A DNA stretch of 64,000 nucleotides, from the NCBI GenBank assembly GCA_022824315.1, contig JAJEAC010000165.1:37514-101513 (forward strand), read 5' to 3'. This stretch comes from Silicimonas sp. Lineage in GTDB: Bacteria > Pseudomonadota > Alphaproteobacteria > Rhodobacterales > Rhodobacteraceae. A model generated the notes under the pieces. That model was given only the letters and a program-made list of their open reading frames with translations, searched no databases and was not told the origin of the DNA. A program made the position numbers and the translations under genes. Positions 57,089 through 64,000 of the stretch are shown piece after piece (the first letter of the stretch is position 1; every line of letters starts with the position of its first letter).

Positions 57089-58132
57089 TCATTCCTGCCA
57101 CATCTCTTCGGGGATCAGGGGCCGGAACCCTTTCGATTCCAGCATCGCGCGCGGCACGGTTTCGAAGATCTGGTCGCAATTGGTGATTGGAACCAGCTGC
57201 GTCTGATAGACGGGTTGGATTTCTGAACTCCTGCCTGCGAGGTCGAGTTGAACGACCTGCAGCGCGATGTCCGACATCTTCCGCGGGTCGCGGAATGGAA
57301 CGGTCATGATTTCGCCGCGGCAAACCGCTGCCAGCTCGTCGAGTTGGCCACCCTGGCCAGCAATCCAGATTCCGTCAGCGCCAGGCGACTTTCCGATTGC
57401 CTGCAGCCCTTCCATGATGCCAAGCGCGGTATTGCTGTTTGCCCCGAACACCACATTGATTTCGGGATGCGCTGTCATGACCGGGTCGATCGTGCGGAAG
57501 GCAAGCTCACGGCTGAAATTGGTGAATTCCTCACGCACGATGTTCAGCGTGATGCCGCATTCTTCAAGCCCCTTGGTGATCGCTTCACGGAACCCGGCGC
57601 TGCGCAGCTTGCCGATTTCGCTGGTCGGAATGCCGTGGAACATCGCCAGATTGACAGGATCACGCTTCTCGTTGCACGCCATCGTGGCGATGTCGTTGCC
57701 GGCCATTTGACCCATAACGTCCTCGGGAACGATGATATATGCCAGCGGATCGACCGGGTGCTTGTCAAGCCCGATGGGTGGCGCGAAGAGGATGAGTTTC
57801 GATCCCTTGGCCGCCGCTTCGTTCAAACGGTCATATATGTCGTCCATGCTCGTGGCCGGGGTCACCATCAGGTAGTCCGGCGCCAGCACGACCTGGTCCG
57901 AAAGGATCCGGTCGTACGCGGCAGGGTCGTTATGCGCGGGCGGAACGGCGCTGAAGAACTTGAAGTCCCCCTCCATGGCCTCCAGACCTTCGGCCACGCC
58001 AATCAATGTCTGGCCGGGTCCGGTCGTAATGTCGGCGCTTGGCGTGATGTAGGACACCGTCGTCTCGGCAGTGGCCGCGGTTGCGCAAAGCCCCGCTATT
58101 CCCGCCAGAATGGTTAGCTGTCTAAAGTGCAT
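57089..58132 (-). CDS. Sugar ABC importer substrate-binding protein
   Basis: This 347-residue periplasmic binding protein of the ribose/LsrB class (type I fold) has a signal peptide ending Ala-Thr-Ala. The ATG at 58130-58132 has AAGGAG about 8 bases upstream; an 86-codon upstream extension overlaps the permease and is rejected. Probable ligand: a small monosaccharide. Confidence 0.92.
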   Translation of the reverse strand: MHFRQLTILAGIAGLCATAATAETTVSYITPSADITTGPGQTLIGVAEGLEAMEGDFKFFSAVPPAHNDPAAYDRILSDQVVLAPDYLMVTPATSMDDIYDRLNEAAAKGSKLILFAPPIGLDKHPVDPLAYIIVPEDVMGQMAGNDIATMACNEKRDPVNLAMFHGIPTSEIGKLRSAGFREAITKGLEECGITLNIVREEFTNFSRELAFRTIDPVMTAHPEINVVFGANSNTALGIMEGLQAIGKSPGADGIWIAGQGGQLDELAAVCRGEIMTVPFRDPRKMSDIALQVVQLDLAGRSSEIQPVYQTQLVPITNCDQIFETVPRAMLESKGFRPLIPEEMWQE

Positions 58133-58160
58133 TGTATTCTCCTTAGGGTTGTGGACCGGA

Positions 58161-59159
58161 TCAAAGACCGGTCCGGTTGCCGCGCGTTCTATAGACTTGG
58201 ATCGCGACGGATATGATGAGTAGGAGTCCGAGCAGGATCTGTTGCCAGAAAAAGCTCGCACCTGCCAGCACCAGGCCGTTCTCAAGAACGGCGATGAGGT
58301 ACATTGCGATCGCCATTCCCCAGATGCGACCGACCCCGCCAAAGAGGCTGCTCCCGCCAAGGATGACGCCCGCGATGATGTGAAGCTCAAGACCCTGTCC
58401 CAACGTTGGATGCGCGCTGTTCATGCGACCCATAAGCAGGAACGCGGCCAGTGCGACCAGGGCGGCTTGCACCACGAAAGCGATGATGATGTACTTGCGC
58501 ACCTTGATACCCGCAATGCGGGCGGCCTCGGGATTGCCCCCGATGGCCAGGATGTAGCGCCCGTATTCCAAGCGCGTGAGCACGAAGTGTCCAACGATGA
58601 CCACAACAGCAGCGACCCAGACAAGGTTCGGCACACCGAGGGTATTCCCTTGGCCCAGAACGACGAAATTGGCTGGAAAACGGACATGATATGTGCCGTA
58701 CATCACTTCCTGGACAATTCCACGCGCCAGAACAAGCATGCCAAGGGTGCCGAGCAATGCAGGAACCCTGAGATACCCGACAATCAAGCCGTTGCAGAAT
58801 CCGAGGCCCGCTCCCACGGCGATTGCAAACATGAAACAGAGGATGACGGGATAGCCATCAAAAACCAGGAAACCGGTCAGACACGCGGTCAGACCCATGA
58901 CCGATCCGACGCTGAGGTCGATCTGGCGCGCGGAGATGACGAAGACCTGACCGACGCCGACGATCATCGCGACCGCCGCCGAGCGCAGGATATTCAGCTG
59001 ATTCTCGACCGTCAGGAACTTGTCGGAAAACAGGGAAAGCAAAATGACGCACAATATGGTGGGATAAACTACCGTATTGATGTTGCGCAGGACCGTTTTT
59101 GCGGGGTCCATTTTCCCCTTGCTCTCTGCGGAGTGGCTTGAATTTGCAGTTTCGGTCAT
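58161..59159 (-). CDS. Sugar ABC importer permease (RbsC type)
   Basis: This 332-residue permease has eight to ten membrane segments and the family motif FVISARQIDLSVGSVMGLTA near the N-terminal third. ATG at 59157-59159 is preceded by GGGAGA. Single permease gene, probably a homodimer. Confidence 0.93.
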   Translation of the reverse strand: MTETANSSHSAESKGKMDPAKTVLRNINTVVYPTILCVILLSLFSDKFLTVENQLNILRSAAVAMIVGVGQVFVISARQIDLSVGSVMGLTACLTGFLVFDGYPVILCFMFAIAVGAGLGFCNGLIVGYLRVPALLGTLGMLVLARGIVQEVMYGTYHVRFPANFVVLGQGNTLGVPNLVWVAAVVVIVGHFVLTRLEYGRYILAIGGNPEAARIAGIKVRKYIIIAFVVQAALVALAAFLLMGRMNSAHPTLGQGLELHIIAGVILGGSSLFGGVGRIWGMAIAMYLIAVLENGLVLAGASFFWQQILLGLLLIISVAIQVYRTRGNRTGL

Positions 59160-59237
59160 CCGGTGTCTCCCTGTGCATCTGTCGGTCTGCATTCCGGACC
59201 GAGGCCTGGACCTGCTCGCTCGGAATGCCGGTGCAGC

Positions 59238-60737
59238 CTATAAAAGGGCAATTGTCTGCTCGTAGAGCGTTCGATATTTCCGTTGCAGCGCGTCGTAGAT
59301 TGCGCGATTGTCACTGTTTGGTGCGACGGTGCCGCTGATGGTAATCCATTCTCCGATCGCGGAGCGGTCCCGGATCAGGCCTGATGCAAGACCGGCCAGA
59401 AATGCATCCCCGTACGAGGCGCCGATCGTGGTGGCACAGATGTCCTGCGGCACCTGCGAGATGTCGCTCGTCGCCTGAAGCCATGTCGGGTTCTTGGTTC
59501 CACCGCCAACGGCGACCAGTCGTTCTATTCGGGCGCCGGCCTTGCCCATCTCCTCAAGACAGTGAGCAATGGTACAGCTGACGCCTTCGAGCGCCGCCCG
59601 ATAGAGGTGCCCGCGCGTATGGCCCAGTTCCAGTCCAAAGACAATGCCACGTGCCTTGGGATTATGAAGCGGCGATGCGGCACCGGAGAAATGGGGCAGA
59701 ACGACGACGCCGTCGGACCCGGGCGGAATCGCGGCCGCTTCGTCGGACATGGCCTGGTATGCCTCATCCCCGCCCGATCCGTCGGCCTGGACGATGTCGC
59801 GGCCCATCAGGTCGCGCATCCACCTCGTCAGCGAACCGCTGGTCAGGATTCCGGCATGCAGGCAAAAGGTGCCCGGAAAGAGATACGGCGAGGACCAGAG
59901 CGCGCGATCCCGCAGTGGTCGGTTGGTGATGAGCGTCATCCAGGCGGCGGAACCATACATCAGCATCGTGCTGCCGGGATCCACGACACCGATTGAAAGA
60001 GCCTCTGCACCTGCATCCGACACGCCCGTGGTGACCGGAGTTCCGGCAACCAGCCCGGTGGCCGAAGCACCTGCGTCAGTGATCCTCCCCGAAATCTCGC
60101 TGGTCCACTTCAGTGTCGGCAGCTGTTCAGGCGCGCAGATCCCCTCGCACATCCTTGCATTCCATTGTTGTGCCGAGAGATCGTACAGCGGCGCATAGAA
60201 AGCCGCGTCGAAATGGCTCATTGCGCGCTCGCCTGTCAGGCGCGCCACGATGAATCCGGCGCCGTGCACGAATGCAGCGGCATTGCGATGAACTGAAGGC
60301 TCATGGTTCTTGAGCCACTCGATCTTGGGGCCCATGGACTGGGTGCTGAGTGTGTTTCCCGCCACCTCGAAAATCGAATCCTCGCCGAAGCGGGCATTTA
60401 CAGCCTCGACCTCGGACACGGACCGCGTATCCACCCCGTAGAGAATGCCGCCGGGGCGCAACGGATCGTTGCTGGCGTCGACCGGCAACATGGAGAAAAC
60501 ACAAGAGACGCCGATCCCGCGAATCTCCGACGGATCGACCCTGGCGGCAAGCGTACGGGCGATTTCGCAAAACTCGCCCCACCAGATCGACTCGGCGTCA
60601 TGTTCCACCCGACCCTCGCCCAGAAACTCAAGCTGGTGCTTTATTACGTGCTGCGCGTGGATCTTGCCCTGCGCGTCCGTCAGGACGCCCTTGGATTCGT
60701 AGGAACCTATGTCAATCCCAAGCAGATAGTCGGCCAT
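59238..60737 (-). CDS. FGGY-family carbohydrate kinase
   Basis: This 499-residue sugar kinase has the N-terminal LLGIDIGSYESKGVL ATP motif, a catalytic Asp region GVSDAGAEALSIG and the C-terminal AVGGGTKNPTWLQ and GASYGDAFLAG motifs. Xylulokinase-like; substrate may be a ketose such as xylulose or apulose. It follows the transketolase genes and would make the phospho-ketose they use. Confidence 0.9.
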   Translation of the reverse strand: MADYLLGIDIGSYESKGVLTDAQGKIHAQHVIKHQLEFLGEGRVEHDAESIWWGEFCEIARTLAARVDPSEIRGIGVSCVFSMLPVDASNDPLRPGGILYGVDTRSVSEVEAVNARFGEDSIFEVAGNTLSTQSMGPKIEWLKNHEPSVHRNAAAFVHGAGFIVARLTGERAMSHFDAAFYAPLYDLSAQQWNARMCEGICAPEQLPTLKWTSEISGRITDAGASATGLVAGTPVTTGVSDAGAEALSIGVVDPGSTMLMYGSAAWMTLITNRPLRDRALWSSPYLFPGTFCLHAGILTSGSLTRWMRDLMGRDIVQADGSGGDEAYQAMSDEAAAIPPGSDGVVVLPHFSGAASPLHNPKARGIVFGLELGHTRGHLYRAALEGVSCTIAHCLEEMGKAGARIERLVAVGGGTKNPTWLQATSDISQVPQDICATTIGASYGDAFLAGLASGLIRDRSAIGEWITISGTVAPNSDNRAIYDALQRKYRTLYEQTIALL

Positions 60738-61048
60738 GATTCCCCCATTCTCCTCAGTGGATCAGCCGTGACCCGGTTGCCTGACCGAAATGTTGCGCCC
60801 GCCGCGGGGCAACGGTCGGTGACCCTTGGGTGCGGCCGGGCGACCCGGACATCGCGGAAGGGCGTGGCAAGTTTCCAGCCTTCAACGTGATACGGTCACC
60901 TGCCACGCCTGGTTCGGCCAACTCCATGCCAGAGAGAGCCGTGATGATGAATTCGTTGCCGGCAATTGGCTGGTCATGATCGTGCAAGATCTTGACCCTG
61001 TCACTGGGCCTGCCGATTCTCCGCTGCTTCACGTGTGCCACCAACGTT
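60738..61048. other. 311-bp gap between transketolase C-subunit and kinase
   Basis: A GTG-initiated frame of 92 codons (60754-61032, minus) fills most of it and stops just before the kinase ribosome site, so it could be a small operon gene. It has no ribosome site of its own and no recognised motif; given as uncertain. Confidence 0.4.
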
Positions 61049-62056
61049 CTACAGAGCCTCCTGCTGGACATCGGAGAAGTATGTACCTGTCCGCTGGATG
61101 CCGAAATCCCTATCGTCGAAGTCGAGGGATCGACCGGCAAGCTCCTCGACCGCGCGGACGAGCGCTGCCGCGTCAATGCCATGGCGGGCCATCAGGAACT
61201 TGGGGCTGGCACCCTGAAGGTAGGTGTCGTTCAGCGCCAGGCGAATCTGCCTCTTGGCGATCCCATGGTCGGCCATCAGTTCGGCCACGCAGGTGCCAAG
61301 CCCTCCGAGGCGCGTATGGTTTTCCATCGTGATCACGCCCATCCTTGCGCTGCGGCACGCGTCAAGGATCTGTGGATCGTCGAAGGGCTTGAGCGTCGTG
61401 ACATGAAGGTGCCGCAGGCCCACGCCACGCGCGCGCAGCAAGTCGACTACGCGCAATGCCTCTTCGGTGCAGATTCCACTGCTGAGAAGCGCAATTTCGT
61501 CTCCGTCGCCCAAGAACCGGGCCTGACCGAGCCGCATCGGGTGGCTGGCCGCAAAGAGCCGTGGAAGCGCGCCGCGCAACATTCGGCAATAGACCGGCCC
61601 GTCCACCTGGCCGGCCACCTCCAGCATCGATTCCACGTCCGTTGCGTCCCCGGCCTCGATGATCGTCATGTTTGGCAGCGAGCGCAGCACCGCAATGTCG
61701 TTTATCGCCTGGTGGCTGGCACCGCCCGGTGTCGTGACGCCTGGAAGAAAACCCAATATGCACACCGGCAGATTGGGATAGGCAATGGACATTTCGATCT
61801 GGTCCAGTGCCCGGCGATACATGAAGACGGCAAAGGTATGGACCAGGGGGCGCAGCCCTTCGCGCGCGAGCCCGGCGGCAAAGCCCATCATGTTCTGTTC
61901 GGCGAGTCCCATGGACAGAAACCGATCCGGATACGCATCGCGGAACCCGTCCGCCTCACAGGAGGCCGTCAGATCGCCCGACAGAACCACAGCTTCAGGA
62001 TGCGTCCTGCCCCAGTCTACCAGGGCCTTGGCGTGAACGCGGTTGACCGTCTCCAC
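61049..62056 (-). CDS. Transketolase C-terminal subunit
   Basis: This 335-residue half of a split transketolase has the pyrimidine-binding region with the TPP Glu in GLAEQNMMGFAAG and a C-terminal domain with NHTRLGGLGTCVAE. GTG start one base after the N-subunit stop. Works with the protein at 62058 as a heterodimer, as in apulose-4-phosphate transketolase AptA/AptB and other two-gene transketolases. Confidence 0.92.
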   Translation of the reverse strand: METVNRVHAKALVDWGRTHPEAVVLSGDLTASCEADGFRDAYPDRFLSMGLAEQNMMGFAAGLAREGLRPLVHTFAVFMYRRALDQIEMSIAYPNLPVCILGFLPGVTTPGGASHQAINDIAVLRSLPNMTIIEAGDATDVESMLEVAGQVDGPVYCRMLRGALPRLFAASHPMRLGQARFLGDGDEIALLSSGICTEEALRVVDLLRARGVGLRHLHVTTLKPFDDPQILDACRSARMGVITMENHTRLGGLGTCVAELMADHGIAKRQIRLALNDTYLQGASPKFLMARHGIDAAALVRAVEELAGRSLDFDDRDFGIQRTGTYFSDVQQEAL

Positions 62057-62057
62057 C

Positions 62058-62981
62058 CTAGTCTCCCATCGCCTTCAGGGCCTCAACATAGCGGGCGCGC
62101 TCGTCCTCTCCCTTGAAACGGATGTAATGCAGGTTGGGCCAGCGCTCCTTCAAGAGCCCAATGCCACGCGTGGGGTCCGTATCGGCGATGACGACCAAGG
62201 GCTTGCCGGGATGCGGCGTCTCGAACGCGGCGTCGAGCGCGGCCAGGTCGTGACCGTCGGCACGCAGGCAATGGGCGCCGAAGGCGATGAACTTCGCGTC
62301 GAGCGGCTCCAGTCCCATCACCTGCTTGGTGCGTCCATCCACCTGCTGGCCGTTGTTGTCGACCACGATGTGAATGTTGTCGAGCTTCTGGAATGCCAGA
62401 TTCATGATCGCTTCCCAGACCTGACCTTCCTGGCACTCGCCGTCGGACAGGAAGACCCAGACCTTGCCGGCGTCGCCTTTCCTGCGCCGGGCCCATGCCA
62501 CGCCGGCCGCCTGGCTGATCGTCTGTCCTAGACTGCCGCCGTTGGTCTCATGCCCCGGCGAGTGTTCGCCGCCGATCATTTCGACCGTCGAGCCATCGGT
62601 GTTGAACTGCGACAGCCCGTCCGGTCCCAGCCGCCCGCTCTCGATCAATGCGGCGTAGAGCGTCATCGCGTAATGGGTCGGTGAGAGAAAGAACCGGTCC
62701 TTGTTCGCTGCCCGGCGTCCGTTATAGAGCATCCCGCTGGTATAGCCGGGATTGCCTGTCGACGGCGCGACGGAATAGGGCGGCGGCACCAGCGGCCCCT
62801 CGCTGGGCCCAAGGTTCATGCCCCGACCATAGAGAAATCCGACCACTTCTGCCGAGGAACATGCCTGGGAGAGGTACCCGCCATGTGTCACCGTATGGCT
62901 CAACACGCGCCGACGAATGCCATCCGCAAGAGCTTGGCATTCCGTTATCCAGCAGTCATTTGCTCTTGGGGCCTGGGACAT
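62058..62981 (-). CDS. Transketolase N-terminal subunit
   Basis: This 307-residue half has the TPP diphosphate/metal motif SDGECQEGQVWEA...VVDNN and the early TVTHGGYLSQACSSAE region. ATG at 62979-62981 follows GGAGA; 12 codons of upstream frame are rejected. First gene of the sugar operon, 150 bases from the divergent regulator. Confidence 0.92.
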   Translation of the reverse strand: MSQAPRANDCWITECQALADGIRRRVLSHTVTHGGYLSQACSSAEVVGFLYGRGMNLGPSEGPLVPPPYSVAPSTGNPGYTSGMLYNGRRAANKDRFFLSPTHYAMTLYAALIESGRLGPDGLSQFNTDGSTVEMIGGEHSPGHETNGGSLGQTISQAAGVAWARRRKGDAGKVWVFLSDGECQEGQVWEAIMNLAFQKLDNIHIVVDNNGQQVDGRTKQVMGLEPLDAKFIAFGAHCLRADGHDLAALDAAFETPHPGKPLVVIADTDPTRGIGLLKERWPNLHYIRFKGEDERARYVEALKAMGD

Positions 62982-63131
62982 GGAAATTCTCCGAATGGCG
63001 CCAGCCTTCCGCGGCACCCATCGAAAGGCTGCAATTCTCTTGTCGCTGACGCGATTGCAATTATTTTACGGTGGATCAAAAATTCTTGCAACATTTTCTT
63101 TGCGAGTGGAAAACTTGCATCCCAGGATGTG

Positions 63132-64000
63132 ATGAGGGACAGTGGTGTCATGGTTTCGGACCGCGACGAACTGCTCGCCCAGGTTGCCTACGCCTACTAT
63201 CTCGGAGGTGAAGGGCTCAGTCAGATCGCCAAAAGACTCGGGCGTTCGGTTTCGATGGCGTCGCGGCTATTGCAGGAAGCACGGGATCGGAATCTGGTGG
63301 ATATTCGCATCAACTATCCGCTGACGCGACTGTCCGATATGGAAGCGGAATTCGAAAAGCGTTTCGGCATCGACAATGCGCATGTCTTCACGCAGCCGTC
63401 GCGCATCGACAGTGGCGAGCAACTCTATCGATATGGCAGCCTGTGTGCAGCGTCGATCGAGAAGGCGCTGCGCGAAGCCGATCTCATCGCGGTCAGTTGG
63501 GGGCGCCACGTCAATACCATCGTTGGCAACATTTCGCCCGGCCCATCCGACCGGCAAGGCACTGTGGTTCAGGCAAGTGGTGCTTCGGGTGCCCTGGGAG
63601 ATGATCACGACGGTGCCCGGATCGCTCAACGACTAGCTGACCGGCTAGGTCGTTCTGCGCGATTGATGCCGTCGCCACTGATCGTGGACACGGTCCATGT
63701 TGCGGAAGCATTGAGGAATTCGCCGTCGATCACCTCGGTTCTGGGTTTGCTCAAGCGCGCCGACGTCCTTCTGACGAGCGTCGGCGCGCCGTTCTCCGAG
63801 ACGTCAGGCCTGGCCCGTTCCGGCTATCTCAGCGAAGCTGATCTGCGCGATTTGAGGGAAAAGGATGCCGCAGCAGACATTCTCGGGTTTCATCTCGACC
63901 GGAACGGCGAGTTGCTCGACGTCGAAATCAACCACCGGGTCATCGGAATCCTGCCCGAGGACCTGCGCCGGATCCCCAACGTGGTGCTGGCCGTGACGGG
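63132..64000 (+). CDS. SorC/LsrR-family sugar-binding regulator (cut by window edge)
   Basis: 289 complete codons are present. The N-terminal HTH (EGLSQIAKRLGRSVSMASRLLQ) is followed by a SorC effector domain with AVSWGRHVNTI, TSVGAPFSETSGLARSGYLSE and a C-terminal region with HRVIGILPEDLRRIP. AGGA precedes the ATG at 63132; an in-frame ATG at 63150 is an alternative. It diverges from the transketolase/kinase/importer operon and probably represses it until a phospho-sugar binds. The last residues lie beyond 64000. Confidence 0.92.
   Translation, partial: MRDSGVMVSDRDELLAQVAYAYYLGGEGLSQIAKRLGRSVSMASRLLQEARDRNLVDIRINYPLTRLSDMEAEFEKRFGIDNAHVFTQPSRIDSGEQLYRYGSLCAASIEKALREADLIAVSWGRHVNTIVGNISPGPSDRQGTVVQASGASGALGDDHDGARIAQRLADRLGRSARLMPSPLIVDTVHVAEALRNSPSITSVLGLLKRADVLLTSVGAPFSETSGLARSGYLSEADLRDLREKDAAADILGFHLDRNGELLDVEINHRVIGILPEDLRRIPNVVLAVT

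Noticed and set aside
60754..61032. 92-codon GTG frame between transketolase and kinase
   Set aside because: Position is suggestive, but no ribosome site and no motif; kept only as part of the gap description.

Overview
This is a high-GC chromosomal window that looks alphaproteobacterial, most likely Rhodobacterales (roseobacter type). The basis is the gene content and order: murB-ddl-ftsQ-ftsA-ftsZ followed further on by lpxC-bamD-recN, a fused indolepyruvate:ferredoxin oxidoreductase, a free-standing homocysteine methyltransferase plus a separate corrinoid protein, three NMT1/THI5-type ABC importers, and a PhnW/PhnA/PhnY phosphonate cluster. No tRNA, rRNA, CRISPR array or complete insertion sequence was seen.

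Layout. Positions 1-3991 (minus) hold an FtsX-type ABC exporter operon with a LolA-like periplasmic protein. Positions 4255-10347 (minus) hold ccmE, argC, murI and the 1139-residue indolepyruvate oxidoreductase, with a divergent LysR gene at 10496 and a perfect palindrome between the two. A strong small-RNA candidate lies at about 11486-11556, just before a homocysteine S-methyltransferase gene. Positions 12669-26509 (minus) form the envelope and division region (recN, bamD, lpxC, ftsZ, ftsA, ftsQ, ddl, murB). It is interrupted between lpxC and ftsZ by a plus-strand ABC importer (A) with about 0.8 kb of apparently empty sequence on each side. A radical SAM gene follows murB.

Positions 28246-32250 carry ABC importer B with a VOC protein and a divergent yeast-type cytosine deaminase. 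Positions 32483-38269 carry a LysR gene, phnW, phnA, phnY and a DMT transporter, which together would turn 2-aminoethylphosphonate into acetate and phosphate. Next comes a decayed sarcosine/dimethylglycine dehydrogenase-like gene and a corrinoid protein.

Positions 41019-55553 are the most interesting part. A LysR gene diverges from a long plus-strand run: importer C, an FAD oxidoreductase, a CaiB-type CoA-transferase, an enoyl-CoA hydratase, a 7Fe ferredoxin, a dCMP-deaminase-fold protein, xdhA-xdhB-xdhC and guanine deaminase. The last four genes explain guanine to xanthine to urate. The first part looks like an undescribed route for an imported nitrogen heterocycle or a related acid.

Positions 56015-64000 hold a ribose-type ABC importer, an FGGY kinase, a two-gene transketolase and a divergent SorC/LsrR-type regulator. 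This is a ketose catabolic locus whose closest known logic is apulose or another branched or short ketose. An IS630 transposase remnant sits between this locus and the purine genes.
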